Source: Belnapia moabensis DSM 16746
GTDB lineage: Bacteria > Pseudomonadota > Alphaproteobacteria > Acetobacterales > Acetobacteraceae
Direction: 5' to 3'
Assembly: GCF_000745835.1 (NCBI RefSeq)
Contig: NZ_JQKB01000006.1
Span: forward strand, 62,001-126,000
Length of the DNA stretch: 64,000 bases
This document shows, piece by piece, positions 24,715 through 34,482 of this stretch. The stretch's first letter is position 1; every line of letters begins with the position of its first letter. The position numbers and the translations under genes were made by a program. The notes beneath the pieces were generated by a model. That model searched no databases and was not told where the DNA came from. It was given only the letters and a program-made list of their open reading frames with translations.

Positions 24715-25460
24715 TGGGGGCCGGGACCGCGGCGCTGGAGCGGGCCTGCCTCACCGCCCTGCCCGCGCCGCGCCAGGCCTTCGACGGGCCCTTCGTGGCG
24801 AAGCTCTTCCTCGGCGGCACGGGGCGCGGCAATGCGGTGAGCTCGCTCGACCCCGCGCCCGATGCGGACCTCGCCGCCCGCATCCTTCGCATCGAGGCGC
24901 TCTACGCCCGGCATGGCCTGCCCTGCCGCTTCCGCCTGACGCCACTCGACCCGCCCGGCCTCGAGCCGCTGCTGGCGGCCCGCGGCTACGCCGAGGGCGA
25001 GGAGACCATCGTCCATGCCGGTCCCCTGTCCGCCCGGCCGGACCCGGCCGCCCACCGCCTCGATGGCCCCGAGCCCGCCTGGATGGCCGTCGTATCGACC
25101 GCCGAGTACCAGACCGAGGCCCGCCGCGCCGAGAAGCTCCGCATGCCGGACCTTTTCGCCGTCCCCGCCGGCTGGTTCATCCTGCGGGAGGACGGCGTGG
25201 AGGCCGCCTGCCTCCTCGCCGTCGCGGACGGCCCCTGGTGCGGCATCTTCGACCTGGCGACGCACCCCGAACTCCGCCGCCGCGGCCTCGGCGAGCGGCT
25301 GATCCGCGCCGCCGCCCATTGGGCCGGCGGCCTCGGTGCCACCCGCCTCTGGGCCCAGGTGGCCTCGACGAACACTGCCTCCCTCGCTCTGCAACGCCGC
25401 GTCGGGCTGGCGGAGGCCTATCGCTACCGCTACCGGATCCGGCCCGTCACCGCGCCCTGA
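24714..25460 (+). CDS. GNAT-family N-acetyltransferase
   Basis: A 248-aa protein. The N-terminal ~110 residues are a helper domain common to two-part GNAT proteins; the C-terminal acetyl-CoA domain has FDLATHPELRRRGLGERLI (motif A, pyrophosphate loop RRRGLG) and NTASLALQRRVGLAEAYRYRYR (motif B). Substrate unknown. Its ATG overlaps the preceding stop and its 3' end overlaps the convergent LysR gene by 14 bases. Confidence 0.87.
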   Translation: MGAGTAALERACLTALPAPRQAFDGPFVAKLFLGGTGRGNAVSSLDPAPDADLAARILRIEALYARHGLPCRFRLTPLDPPGLEPLLAARGYAEGEETIVHAGPLSARPDPAAHRLDGPEPAWMAVVSTAEYQTEARRAEKLRMPDLFAVPAGWFILREDGVEAACLLAVADGPWCGIFDLATHPELRRRGLGERLIRAAAHWAGGLGATRLWAQVASTNTASLALQRRVGLAEAYRYRYRIRPVTAP

Positions 25461-26355
25461 GCCGCGGCTCCGCCGTCGCCTTGGCGACCAGGATATCGAG
25501 CACCGCCCGCACCCGCCTCGGCAGGTTGTGGGTCGAGGGCCAGGCGGCATGCACGTCGCGCGGCTCCGCCCGCCAGCCCGGTAGCACGGGGACGAGCCGC
25601 CCTGCCTCCACCTCCTCCGCCACGCCCCAAGGCGCCAGCAGCGCGATGCCGAGCCCGGCCCGCGCCGCCAGATGCGTGGTATCGACGCTGTCCGCGCTGA
25701 AACCCCCATGCGTCTCGATCGAGGCGCTGCGCCCCTCCGGCCCGTCGAGCGTCAGCAGGCTGTTCATCCGCCCCGCCGTCAGCCGGCAGAATTCGTGCTG
25801 CGCCAGCTCCTCCGGCGTCTCCGGCATGCCGCGGCGGCGCAGGTAGTCGGGCGAGGCGAAGAGCGCGAAGTCGATCCGCCCCAGCTTGCGAACGATCAGC
25901 GACTGCTCGCGGATCGGCCCGAAGCGGATGGCGAGGTCGATGCCCTCGCCGATCAGGTCCACCTGCTTATGGTCGAGCCGCACATCGAGCGAGACGGCCG
26001 GGTTCGCATGCAGGAAATCCGTCAGCCAGGGCAGCACCACCGCGTTGAAGAAGGCGGCGACGCAGGCGATGCGCACCGGCCCGGCGAGCGAGGCCTGCGC
26101 CCCGCGCAGGCTGGCCTCCGCCTCCTCCAGCCGGTCGAGGATGCTGACCGCCTCGGCATGGAAGGCCTGTCCCGCCTCGGTGGCGGTGAGGCCGCGCGGC
26201 GAGCGCAGCAGCAGCGGCACGCCGAGGCGCCCCTCCAGCTCGCCGATGATGCGGGAGACGCTCGGCTGGCTCATCGCCAGGTCGCGGGCGGCGCGGGTGA
26301 TGTTCCCGGTCTCCACCACGCGCCGGAAGACCGAGAGCTGCTGCAGCTTGTCCAT
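25447..26355 (-). CDS. LysR-family transcriptional regulator
   Basis: A 302-aa LysR regulator: N-terminal winged HTH (MDKLQQLSVFRRVVETGNITRAARDL, SQPSVSRIIGELEGRLGVPLLLR) and a type-2 periplasmic-binding effector domain. I chose the ATG at 26355, giving the standard MDKLQ start. It lies downstream of a quinone oxidoreductase gene on the same strand, which it may control together with its own expression; the inducer is unknown. Confidence 0.92.
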   Translation of the reverse strand: MDKLQQLSVFRRVVETGNITRAARDLAMSQPSVSRIIGELEGRLGVPLLLRSPRGLTATEAGQAFHAEAVSILDRLEEAEASLRGAQASLAGPVRIACVAAFFNAVVLPWLTDFLHANPAVSLDVRLDHKQVDLIGEGIDLAIRFGPIREQSLIVRKLGRIDFALFASPDYLRRRGMPETPEELAQHEFCRLTAGRMNSLLTLDGPEGRSASIETHGGFSADSVDTTHLAARAGLGIALLAPWGVAEEVEAGRLVPVLPGWRAEPRDVHAAWPSTHNLPRRVRAVLDILVAKATAEPRLRAR

Positions 26356-26413
26356 GGGCCGGAAAATTTCCTGCCGCAATCAATCCGGCAGAAACATGCT
26401 CCGTTGAGAAAAG

Positions 26414-27382
26414 CTAAACCGTAAAGACCGTGCTGCCGGTCGTCTTCCGGCTCTCCAAGGCCCGATGTGCTTCGGCGGCATCCTTCAGCGCGAAGGTCTG
26501 GTTGACGGCGATCTTCACGCCTCCGGACTTGACCACCTCGAACAGATCGTTCGCCGTCGCCACCAGGTCGTCGCGCTTGGCGGTGTAGGTGTTGAGCGTC
26601 GGCCGGGTGACGTAGAGCGAGCCCTTGGCCGCCAGCACGCCGAGATCGGTCGTGACCGGCCCCGAGGCATTGCCGTAGCTGATCATCAGCCCGAAGGGCC
26701 GCAGGCAGTCGAGCGAGGTGGTGAAGGTGTCCTTGCCGACGCTGTCATAAACGACGGGCAGCATCGCCCCGCCGGTGATCTCGCGCACCCGCGCCGGGAT
26801 GTCCTCGCTCGTCAGCAGCGCATGGTCGGCGCCGAGCGAGGTGATGAGCTTCGCCTTCTCCGGCGTCGAGACCACGCCGATCACGGTCGCGCCCAGATGC
26901 TTCGCCCACTGCACCAGGATGCTGCCGACGCCGCCGGCCGCCGCATGCACCAGGATGGTCTCGCCCGCCTTCACCGCATAGGTGCGCTTGACGAGGAACT
27001 GCGCCGTCATCCCCTGCAGCATCATCGCCGCTGCCTGAGTGAAGTCGATCCCGTCGGGAATCTTCACCAGCCGGTCCGCCGGAGCGCAGCGTGCCTCCGC
27101 ATAGGCTCCGAGCGCGCCGGCATAGGCCACGCGGTCACCGACCTTCAACTCTGTCACGCCATCGCCCACCGCCTCGACCACGCCGGCGCCTTCCATGCCG
27201 ACGGTCACCGGCATGCTCGGCGCCTTGTAGAGGCCGGTGCGGAAATAGACGTCGATATAGTTCAGCCCGACCGCATGATGGCGGACCAGCACCTCGCCCG
27301 GCTTCGGGTCGGGCAGCGGCACCTCTTCCCAGATCAGCCTCTCGGGGCCGCCGTGCTCGTGGACGCGGATGGCATGGTTCAT
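26414..27382 (-). CDS. Quinone oxidoreductase (zinc-free MDR family)
   Basis: A 322-aa NADPH:quinone reductase-like protein. The GroES-like half has GLNYIDVYFRTGLYK and GMEGAGVVEAVG; the Rossmann half has AAAGGVGSILVQWAKHLGATVIGVV. No structural or catalytic zinc Cys set is seen, consistent with the QOR group. It overlaps the ogt start by four bases and likely helps remove reactive carbonyls or quinones. Confidence 0.92.
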   Translation of the reverse strand: MNHAIRVHEHGGPERLIWEEVPLPDPKPGEVLVRHHAVGLNYIDVYFRTGLYKAPSMPVTVGMEGAGVVEAVGDGVTELKVGDRVAYAGALGAYAEARCAPADRLVKIPDGIDFTQAAAMMLQGMTAQFLVKRTYAVKAGETILVHAAAGGVGSILVQWAKHLGATVIGVVSTPEKAKLITSLGADHALLTSEDIPARVREITGGAMLPVVYDSVGKDTFTTSLDCLRPFGLMISYGNASGPVTTDLGVLAAKGSLYVTRPTLNTYTAKRDDLVATANDLFEVVKSGGVKIAVNQTFALKDAAEAHRALESRKTTGSTVFTV

Positions 27383-27915
27383 CGGAGGGTTCCTTGCGAC
27401 GCCGTCGGTGAAGGGGGTGTCCGAAACAGCGGAAGCGTTGCCGCTTCCTCGCGCGAAATCCCGCGGGCTTCAAGGGCCAGCAGGAAACGTTTGGTCACGA
27501 TCCCGCCCTCCCCCGAATAGCCGCCAATTCCACCGCCCGCCGCGACGACACGGTGGCAGGGAATGATGATCGGGATGGGGTTGGCACCATTCGCCTGGCC
27601 GATGGCCCGCGGCGAGCCGCAGCCGATCTCCCGCGCGATGTCGATATAGCTGCGCGTCTGCCCCGGCGGGATGCGGCACAGCGCCGCCCAGACGCTCTGG
27701 CGGAAGGCGCTGCCCTGCGGCGCCAGCGGCAGGTCGAACAGTACGCGCTTGCCGTCGAAGTAGTCGTGCAGCTGTGCCGCTGCCTCGCGCAGCACCGGCG
27801 TCGGCGGCGGGTTGTCGATGCCATGGGCCCGGCCCCAGTCGAGGGCCAGGATGGCGCCATCCTCCTCGAAGACGGTGATCTCGCCGAGGGGCGTATGCAG
27901 GGTCAGGTGCGGCAT
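27379..27915 (-). CDS. ogt: Methylated-DNA--protein-cysteine methyltransferase
   Basis: A 178-aa suicide repair protein that takes the alkyl group from O6-alkylguanine onto its Cys. The active-site PCHRVVA is present after ANGANPIPIIIPCHR, and the DNA-binding VWAALCRIPPGQTRSYIDIAREIG precedes it. I chose the ATG at 27915; an upstream GTG/ATG adds 14 unconserved residues. Its stop overlaps the quinone reductase start, so repair and redox genes form one transcription unit. Confidence 0.94.
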   Translation of the reverse strand: MPHLTLHTPLGEITVFEEDGAILALDWGRAHGIDNPPPTPVLREAAAQLHDYFDGKRVLFDLPLAPQGSAFRQSVWAALCRIPPGQTRSYIDIAREIGCGSPRAIGQANGANPIPIIIPCHRVVAAGGGIGGYSGEGGIVTKRFLLALEARGISREEAATLPLFRTPPSPTASQGTLR

Positions 27916-28019
27916 GGGGGCAGCATGGCACACCGCGGCCGGGGCGTCGTCAAGCACGGCCCTGGCCGCCAGGGGGCGCCGTCGCTACATGAAGGACGAG
28001 CTTCAGGACGCCCCTCCCC

Positions 28020-28379
28020 ATGGCCGATATCGCCGACCCGCCGCCCTTTTTCCGCGCCCATGTCTTTGTCTGCAACAACCGCCGCCCTGATGGTCATCGC
28101 CGCGGCTCCTGCGCCGCCCGCGGCAGCGATGCGCTGCGCGACTACATGAAGGCCCGCGCCAAGGAACTCGGCCTCGCGGGCGTCCGCATCAACCAGGCCG
28201 GCTGCCTCGACCGCTGCGAATTCGGCCCCGCCATGGTCATCTACCCCGAAGGCATCTGGTACCGCCCGCAAACCCGCGAGGATATCGACGAGATCCTCAC
28301 CGCTCATCTTCAGGAAGGCGGCCGCGTTCCTCGCCTGATGCTGACGGAGAAGGACATTCCGCCGCCCAAGAATGCATGA
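28020..28379 (+). CDS. Thioredoxin-like [2Fe-2S] ferredoxin
   Basis: A 119-aa protein. AHVFVCNNRRPDGHRRGSCAARG and GCLDRCEFGPAMVIYPEG show the C-x12-C ... C-x3-C spacing of thioredoxin-fold [2Fe-2S] ferredoxins (NuoE-like). Partner enzyme unknown. It overlaps the mnmE start by eight bases, so the two are coupled. Confidence 0.88.
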   Translation: MADIADPPPFFRAHVFVCNNRRPDGHRRGSCAARGSDALRDYMKARAKELGLAGVRINQAGCLDRCEFGPAMVIYPEGIWYRPQTREDIDEILTAHLQEGGRVPRLMLTEKDIPPPKNA

Positions 28380-29673
28380 CGACATCATCTTCGCCCTGGC
28401 CTCCGGCCCCGGCCGGGCCGCCGTGGCCGTGCTCCGCCTCTCCGGCCGCGGCACCGGCGCCACGGTAGAGGCCCTGGCCGGCCGCCTGCCCCCACCTCGA
28501 CACGCCTCCCTCCGCCGCCTGCGCCACCAGGGCGAGTTGCTGGATGAGGCGCTTGTCCTCTGGTTCCCCGGCCCGGCCAGCTATACCGGCGAGGACAGCG
28601 TCGAGCTTCACCTCCATGGCGGCCCCGCCATCCTCGCCGGCGTTGCCGAAGCCCTGGTCGCCCTCGGCGCCCGCCCCGCCGAGCCCGGCGAGTTCACCCG
28701 CCGCGCCTTCCTCAACGCCAGGCTGGACCTGACTGCCGCCGAAGGCATCGCCGACCTCATCGCCGCCGAGACCGCAGGCCAGCGTCGCCAGGCCCTTCGC
28801 CAGGCCGGCGGTGCCCTCGCCACGCTCTATGGCGGCTGGACGCAGCGCCTGACCGCGCTCCTGGCCCGCCAGGAGGCCTTCATCGAGTTCGAGGAGGAAG
28901 ACCTCCCCCACGACCTCGACGACGCCGTCGCCACCGCCGCCGCGGCGCTGCGTACCGAGATCGCCACCCACCTCGCCGATGGCGGCCGCGGCGAGCGCCT
29001 GCGCGAGGGGCTGCACATCGCCATCCTCGGTGCGCCCAATGCCGGCAAATCCTCCTTGTTGAACGCCCTGGTCGGCCGCGACACCGCCATCGTCTCCGCC
29101 CGCGCCGGCACGACGCGCGACGTGGTGGAAGCCCGCGTCGACTTCGCCGGCATCCCCGTCACCCTGGCCGACACCGCCGGCCTCCGCGATGCCACCGACG
29201 AGATCGAGGCCGAGGGTATCCGCCGCGCCCGGCGCCGTGCCGAGGAAGCGGACCTCCTCCTCCTCCTCTTCGCCGCAGACCAGCCACCGGATGCCGAAAC
29301 CCTCGCCTGGCGCCGCCCTGACGCCCTGATCGTCCTCAGCAAATCCGACCTAGGCGCAGCCGCGCCCGGCCTCGATGGCCTGCCCATCTCCGTCCGCACC
29401 GGCGAAGGCCTCCCCGCCCTTCGCGCCCGTCTCGAGGCCGAAGCCTTGGCCCGCGCCGGCACCACCGGCGAGACCCTGCTGACCCGCCCCCGCCACCGTG
29501 CCGCCTTGCAGGACGCCCTCGCCTGGCTCGACACCCTGCCCTCCGCCCCTCTCCCCGAACTCCGCGCCGAAGCCCTGCGCGCTGCCCTCCGCGCCATCGG
29601 CCGCATCACCGGCCGTGTGGGCGTCGAGGCCGTGCTGGACGTTGTCTTCAGCGAATTCTGCATCGGAAAATAA
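28372..29673 (+). CDS. mnmE: tRNA modification GTPase MnmE
   Basis: A 433-aa GTPase that with MnmG forms the (c)mnm5 group on U34 of certain tRNAs. The N-terminal folate-binding domain, the G domain (GAPNAGKSSLLN, DTAGLRD, SKSD) and the C-terminal CIGK with its catalytic Cys are present. The start overlaps the ferredoxin gene. It heads the classical mnmE-mnmG-rsmG-parA-parB block, here with one unknown gene between mnmE and mnmG. Confidence 0.96.
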   Translation: MHDDIIFALASGPGRAAVAVLRLSGRGTGATVEALAGRLPPPRHASLRRLRHQGELLDEALVLWFPGPASYTGEDSVELHLHGGPAILAGVAEALVALGARPAEPGEFTRRAFLNARLDLTAAEGIADLIAAETAGQRRQALRQAGGALATLYGGWTQRLTALLARQEAFIEFEEEDLPHDLDDAVATAAAALRTEIATHLADGGRGERLREGLHIAILGAPNAGKSSLLNALVGRDTAIVSARAGTTRDVVEARVDFAGIPVTLADTAGLRDATDEIEAEGIRRARRRAEEADLLLLLFAADQPPDAETLAWRRPDALIVLSKSDLGAAAPGLDGLPISVRTGEGLPALRARLEAEALARAGTTGETLLTRPRHRAALQDALAWLDTLPSAPLPELRAEALRAALRAIGRITGRVGVEAVLDVVFSEFCIGK

Positions 29674-29674
29674 G

Positions 29675-30289
29675 ATGGACGACGACCTCCGCGCCGCCTG
29701 GACCCGCCACGCCGCTGCCCGCCAGCGCTTCCTGGAGATGGCCGCCCGCGCCCTCCCACCGGCCAAGCTCGCCGACCAGGCCCGCCGCCTGGGCCTGCAA
29801 CTCGACCGGGAGCTCGCCCAGGTCGGCGATGAGGAACTGGCTTACGCCATCGACCTCGCCATCTACGCCGCACCGCCTGGCCGCAGCCGTGCCATCGACC
29901 GCATCGCCCGCCAGCACGCCCGCCTGAACACCGAGGCCGCCCTCGTCCTCAACGCCCTCAGCCATGCCTGGCTTTCGGTCTTCCGCGTCGAGGACACCCA
30001 CCCCGATGGCGGCCTGCTGCTGGAGGACACGCTGCTCGGCGGCCAAGTCTGGGCCCTCGACGAAGGCCTCGCTGAAGCGGCCGAACCCGGCAGCCTCGTC
30101 GCCACCCGCCTCGGCCGCGTCCAGGGCTATGCCATCACCACCGGCGTCCACTTGGTCCTAGACGATCCCACCCTCGCCAGCATCCGCGACGTGCTGAACC
30201 GCAGCGGCCTTGCCCCCGCCGACTTGCTGGAGGACACCCGCTTCACCGAGAACCTCTGGCGCCGCGCCTTGGGCTTCGGCCCAGCCTGA
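29675..30289 (+). CDS. Conserved hypothetical protein between mnmE and mnmG
   Basis: A 204-aa, mostly helical, soluble protein I do not recognise. It is rich in Ala, Leu, Arg and acidic residues with no Cys, no signal peptide and no membrane segment. The ATG lies one base after the mnmE stop and 22 bases separate it from mnmG, so it is part of the operon. Base composition matches its neighbours, arguing against recent gain. Confidence 0.75.
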   Translation: MDDDLRAAWTRHAAARQRFLEMAARALPPAKLADQARRLGLQLDRELAQVGDEELAYAIDLAIYAAPPGRSRAIDRIARQHARLNTEAALVLNALSHAWLSVFRVEDTHPDGGLLLEDTLLGGQVWALDEGLAEAAEPGSLVATRLGRVQGYAITTGVHLVLDDPTLASIRDVLNRSGLAPADLLEDTRFTENLWRRALGFGPA

Positions 30290-30311
30290 GATTTGGTGCT
30301 ATACGCCCCGC

Positions 30312-32183
30312 ATGTTCGACACGACATGCGATGTGGTGGTCATCGGCGGCGGCCATGCCGGCTGCGAGGCCGCGGCCGCCGCCGCCCGCTGCGGCGCCCA
30401 GACCCTGCTGCTGACCCACCGGCTCGACACCATTGGCGAGATGTCCTGCAACCCGGCCATCGGCGGCATTGGGAAGGGGCATCTGGTCCGCGAGATCGAC
30501 GCGCTCGACGGCCTCATGGCCTGCGCCGCCGACGCCGCCGGCATCCACTTCAAGCTGCTCAACCGCAGCAAAGGCCCTGCCGTCCGTGGCCCCCGCGCCC
30601 AGGCCGACCGCCGCCTGTACCGCCAGGCGATGCAGGCCCTGCTGCGCGCCACCCCCAACCTCGACCTTCTGGCCGAAGCGGCCGAAGACCTCATCTTCGA
30701 CCCCACCGGCCGCCTTGCCGGCGTGCTGACGGCTACCGGCCGCCACATCGGCGCCGCGGCAGTGGTCATCACCACCGGGACCTTCCTCCGTGGTGAAATC
30801 CATATCGGCGAGCGCCGCATCCCCGCCGGCCGCACCGGCGAAGCGCCTTCGATCGGATTGGCGGACAGCCTCGACCGCCTCGGCCTGCCCCTTGCCCGGT
30901 TGAAGACCGGCACGCCCCCCCGCCTCGACGGCCGGACCATCGACTGGCAGGCGCTGGAAACACAGCCCGGCGACGACCCGCCCGAGCCCCTCTCCTGGCT
31001 GACCGAAGGCATCACGAACCGCCAGCTCGCCTGCGCCATCACCGCGACGACACCCGAGACGCATGCGCTGATCCGCGCAAACCTGCATCGCAGCGCCGTC
31101 TATGGCGGCCGCATCGCCGGCACCGGCCCGCGCTACTGCCCCTCGATCGAGGACAAGGTGGTCCGCTTCGCCGAGCGCCAGCGCCACCAGATCTTCCTCG
31201 AACCCGAGGGTTTGGAGGACGATACCGTCTACCCCAACGGCATCTCCACCAGCCTGCCGGAAGACGTCCAGGCCGCGCTGATCGCCACCATGCCCGGGCT
31301 GGAGCGGGCCCGCATCCTCCGCCCCGGTTATGCCATCGAATACGATTTCGTCGACCCGCGCTCCCTCCTGCCAACGCTCGAACTGCGCACCACCCCCGGC
31401 CTCTTCCTCGCCGGGCAGATCAACGGCACGACCGGCTATGAGGAAGCCGCCGCCCAGGGCCTCATGGCCGGCCTCAACGCTGCCTGCCGCGCCGCCGGCC
31501 CTACGCCCGACCGCATCCTCACCCGCGGTGAAGCCTATACCGGCGTCATGATCGACGACCTCGTGCTACAAGGCGTGACCGAGCCCTACCGCATGCTGAC
31601 GGCCCGCTCCGAATACCGCCTGGCCCTGCGCGCCGACAATGCCGGCCTCCGCCTCACCGATCGCGGCCTCGCCTGGGGCTGCATCGGGTCGGATCGTGCC
31701 GCCATCCACGCCCGCTTCAAGTCCGATGTGGCGGAGGCCCTGGCCCGCGCCCGCCAGGATGGCCGGACGCCCACCCAATACGCCGCCTCTGGCATTGCCG
31801 TGAATCAGGACGGCCGCTGGCGCTCCGCTCTGGAGGCCCTGGCCCTTCCCGCCGTCTCCGCCGAAGCCGCCGAGCGCGTGTTTCCTTGGCTCCGCGAGCT
31901 GCCTCCCAAGGTCCGTGCAGAACTGGATGCTCAGGCCCTGTACGCTCCCTATCTGGAGCGCCAATCAGCCGAACTCCGTATGCTGGAGCGCGAGGAAAAG
32001 CTCGCTATCCCCACTGCCCTGGACTTCACCGACATCCCCGGCCTCTCGGCCGAGATGCGCCAGCGCCTCGCGGCCTCGCGCCCGGCCACGCTGGGCAGCG
32101 CCGGCCGCATCCCCGGCATCACGCCAGCAGCCCTCGCGGCCCTCGCCGTCCATCTCCGGCGTGCGGAGGCGCGTTTCACGTGA
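30312..32183 (+). CDS. mnmG: tRNA uridine-5-carboxymethylaminomethyl enzyme MnmG (GidA)
   Basis: A 623-aa FAD protein, partner of MnmE. The FAD-binding [21 protein letters not shown], the segment [23 protein letters not shown], the catalytic-Cys region [12 protein letters not shown], and [23 protein letters not shown] are all standard. Its last codons and stop overlap both a parS site and the GTG start of rsmG (GTGA). Confidence 0.97.
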   Translation: MFDTTCDVVVIGGGHAGCEAAAAAARCGAQTLLLTHRLDTIGEMSCNPAIGGIGKGHLVREIDALDGLMACAADAAGIHFKLLNRSKGPAVRGPRAQADRRLYRQAMQALLRATPNLDLLAEAAEDLIFDPTGRLAGVLTATGRHIGAAAVVITTGTFLRGEIHIGERRIPAGRTGEAPSIGLADSLDRLGLPLARLKTGTPPRLDGRTIDWQALETQPGDDPPEPLSWLTEGITNRQLACAITATTPETHALIRANLHRSAVYGGRIAGTGPRYCPSIEDKVVRFAERQRHQIFLEPEGLEDDTVYPNGISTSLPEDVQAALIATMPGLERARILRPGYAIEYDFVDPRSLLPTLELRTTPGLFLAGQINGTTGYEEAAAQGLMAGLNAACRAAGPTPDRILTRGEAYTGVMIDDLVLQGVTEPYRMLTARSEYRLALRADNAGLRLTDRGLAWGCIGSDRAAIHARFKSDVAEALARARQDGRTPTQYAASGIAVNQDGRWRSALEALALPAVSAEAAERVFPWLRELPPKVRAELDAQALYAPYLERQSAELRMLEREEKLAIPTALDFTDIPGLSAEMRQRLAASRPATLGSAGRIPGITPAALAALAVHLRRAEARFT

Positions 32184-32187
32184 AACA
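32172..32187 (+). other. parS site 1
   Basis: CGTTTCACGTGAAACA differs from the canonical ParB site TGTTTCACGTGAAACA at one end base. It spans the mnmG stop and the rsmG start. ParB encoded 1.4 kb downstream should bind here. Confidence 0.92.
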
Positions 32188-32788
32188 AGAACTCCCGAGT
32201 GTTCCACGTGAAACGGAAGCGCCGCTGCGGGACTACCTCGCCCTGCTCCTCCGCTGGAACACCCGCATCAACCTTGTCGCCAGGGCCGATCCCGAGACGC
32301 TCTGGACCCGCCACTTCCTCGATTCCGCCCAGCTCGCCCCACTCTTGCCGGAGACACCCGGCCCCCTGGTCGATCTCGGCTCCGGCGCCGGCTTCCCTGG
32401 CCTCGTCCTCGCCCTGCTGACCGGCCGCGAAACCCACCTCGTCGAATCCGACCGCCGCAAATGCGCCTTCCTGCAGGAAGGCGCCCGCCTCCTCGGCCTT
32501 ACTCAAGTGAAGATCCATTCCACCCGCATCGAAGACGCCCCCTTGCCCCCCGCCGTCATCCTCACCGCCCGCGCCCTCGCCCCCCTCCCCATCCTCTGCG
32601 GATACGCCCATCGCCTCCTTGCCCCGCACGGGATGGCCCTGTTCCCCAAGGGCCGAAGCGCCACAGAGGAATTGACGACCGCCGCCGTGGACTGGACTAT
32701 GCGCACCGAGCGGTTCGGAAGCCGCACCGACCCCGATTCCACCATCCTCCGGCTCAGTGAGATTCGCCCTGTCAGCGCCCAAGCCTGA
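32180..32788 (+). CDS. rsmG: 16S rRNA (guanine-527-N7)-methyltransferase RsmG (GidB)
   Basis: A 202-aa SAM methyltransferase acting on G527 of 16S rRNA; loss gives low-level streptomycin resistance in other species. [24 protein letters not shown], the SAM motif [16 protein letters not shown] and [12 protein letters not shown] are typical. The GTG start lies in parS site 1 and overlaps the mnmG stop; parS site 2 lies in its early codons. Its 3' end overlaps parA by 32 bases. Confidence 0.95.
   Translation: MKQELPSVPRETEAPLRDYLALLLRWNTRINLVARADPETLWTRHFLDSAQLAPLLPETPGPLVDLGSGAGFPGLVLALLTGRETHLVESDRRKCAFLQEGARLLGLTQVKIHSTRIEDAPLPPAVILTARALAPLPILCGYAHRLLAPHGMALFPKGRSATEELTTAAVDWTMRTERFGSRTDPDSTILRLSEIRPVSAQA
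32200..32215 (+). other. parS site 2
   Basis: TGTTCCACGTGAAACG differs from the canonical site at two positions. It lies in codons ~7-12 of rsmG, 28 bases from site 1 (start to start). Confidence 0.85.
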
Positions 32789-33575
32789 CCGCGCCACGCC
32801 GCGCGTCATCGCCTTCGCCAACCAGAAGGGTGGCGTCGGCAAGACCACCACCGCCATCAACCTCGCCACGGCGCTCGCTGCCCAAAGCCGCGTCCTGCTG
32901 ATGGACCTGGACCCGCAAGGCAACGCCTCCACCGGCCTCGGCATCGACCGCACCGCCCGCGGCGCCGGCACCTATGCGATGATGATCGAGGACAAGCCCC
33001 TCGCCGACGTGCTGCGCCCTACCCCCGTCCCCAATCTCAGCCTCATCCCCGCCGACAACGACCTTGCCGGCGCAGAAGTGGAACTGGTCGGCTTCGACGA
33101 CCGGGAGCGCCGTCTCCGCCACATCCTCACCTCGGCCCCCGACGTCATCGGCGGCTTCGACTACATCTTCTTCGACTGTCCGCCTTCCCTGGGCCTGCTG
33201 ACGTTGAATGCCCTGGTCGCCGCCCATGGCGTCCTGGTGCCCTTGCAGACGGAATTCTTCGCCCTCGAAGGCGTCAGCCAGATCACCAAGACCATCGACC
33301 GCGTCCGCCGCGCCCTGAACCCCGCCCTCACCCTCGAGGGCATCGTGTTGACCATGTATGACCGCCGCAACAACCTCTCGGAGCTCGTGGCCCAGGATGT
33401 CCGCGGTTTCTTCAAGGACAAGGTGTTCGAGACCGTGATTCCACGGAATGTTCGAATCAGCGAGGCGCCCTCGCATGGCCTGCCCGTCAGCCTCTACGAC
33501 GCCCGTTCGCCCGGCGCCCAGGCCTATGCCTCCCTGGCCTCTGAACTCCGCCGCCGCGAAGGGTCTGCCGCATGA
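32757..33575 (+). CDS. parA: Chromosome partitioning ATPase ParA
   Basis: A 272-aa Walker ATPase that drives origin segregation with ParB. The deviant Walker A NQKGGVGKTTTAINLA, Walker A' LLMDLDPQGNASTGLG and Walker B FDYIFFDCPPSLGLLT are intact. It begins with GTG inside the rsmG 3' end and overlaps parB by four bases. The origin-proximal position agrees with oriC about 18 kb away. Confidence 0.96.
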   Translation: MRFALSAPKPDRATPRVIAFANQKGGVGKTTTAINLATALAAQSRVLLMDLDPQGNASTGLGIDRTARGAGTYAMMIEDKPLADVLRPTPVPNLSLIPADNDLAGAEVELVGFDDRERRLRHILTSAPDVIGGFDYIFFDCPPSLGLLTLNALVAAHGVLVPLQTEFFALEGVSQITKTIDRVRRALNPALTLEGIVLTMYDRRNNLSELVAQDVRGFFKDKVFETVIPRNVRISEAPSHGLPVSLYDARSPGAQAYASLASELRRREGSAA

Positions 33576-34414
33576 AATCCCCCCGCCTCGGCCGCGGCCT
33601 CTCCGCTCTCCTCGGTGACGCCCCCGCCCCAGCCCCCGCCATCGGCGAAGCCCTGCGCACCCTCCCCATCGAAAAGCTGGAGCCCGGCCCCTTCCAGCCC
33701 CGCGGCCCCATGGAACCCGCTGCCCTCCAGGAACTGGCGGAAAGCATGCGGGAGCATGGCGTCCTCCAGCCGATCCTGGTCCGCGAGAAGCCTGGCCAGG
33801 CGGGCCACTACCAGATCATTGGCGGCGAGCGCCGCTGGCGCGCTGCCCAGCTCGTCCCCCTGCACGAAGTCCCCGTCGTCATCCGCGACCTCGGCGACCG
33901 CGAAGCCATGGCGGCCGGCCTGGTCGAGAACCTGCAACGCCAGGACCTCAACGCCCTTGAGGAGGCCGATGGCTACCGCCGACTGCTGGAGGAATTCGGC
34001 CTCACCCAGGACAAGCTCGGCCAAGCTGTCGGCAAGAGCCGCAGCCATGTCGCCAACACGCTTCGCCTGCTTGCCTTGCCCGACCGAGTGCGGGAGCTGC
34101 TGCGCGACGGCGCGCTCACGGCAGGTCACGCCCGCGCCCTGTTGACCGCCCCCGACCCCATCGGCCTCGCCTTGCAGATCGTCGACCGCGGCCTCAACGT
34201 CCGTCAGGCCGAAGCCCTCGCCGCTGCCAAGCCCCGCGAACCCGCCGGGCGGCCCGCCCGCGCCGAGCCCGAGGTCGCAGCTCTGGAACGCGAATTATCA
34301 GAACGCCTCGGCCTCCGTATCGCCATCCGCAGCACCGGCCGCGGCGGCCAGGTCACCATCGCCTACCGCGACCTCGACCAGCTGGACGGCCTGATCCGCC
34401 TTTTACAGGCCTAA
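33572..34414 (+). CDS. parB: Chromosome partitioning protein ParB
   Basis: A 280-aa CTPase/clamp that loads at parS. The N-terminal KSPRLGRGLSALLGD, the CTP-binding YQIIGGERRWRAAQLV, DREAMAAGLVENLQRQDLNALEEADGYRRLL, the HTH (TQDKLGQAVGKSRSHVANTLRLL) and a C-terminal dimer domain are present. Coupled to parA. A double-hairpin repeat follows immediately. Confidence 0.97.
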   Translation: MKSPRLGRGLSALLGDAPAPAPAIGEALRTLPIEKLEPGPFQPRGPMEPAALQELAESMREHGVLQPILVREKPGQAGHYQIIGGERRWRAAQLVPLHEVPVVIRDLGDREAMAAGLVENLQRQDLNALEEADGYRRLLEEFGLTQDKLGQAVGKSRSHVANTLRLLALPDRVRELLRDGALTAGHARALLTAPDPIGLALQIVDRGLNVRQAEALAAAKPREPAGRPARAEPEVAALERELSERLGLRIAIRSTGRGGQVTIAYRDLDQLDGLIRLLQA

Positions 34415-34420
34415 GCTAGC

Positions 34421-34482
34421 GGTTTCCAAAAGCCTTTCGGCCTTTGGCGGGAGGAGTTTGAGGAGGGCAGAGCCCTCCTCAA
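34421..34482 (+). repeat. Dispersed double-hairpin element, copy B
   Basis: Hairpin 1 arms CCAAAAGCC / GGCCTTTGG (one mismatch) around TTTC, a 12-base spacer CGGGAGGAGTTT, then hairpin 2 arms GAGGAGGGC / GCCCTCCTC around AGA. It fills the gap between the parB stop and the convergent holA stop, overlapping the latter. Confidence 0.85.
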
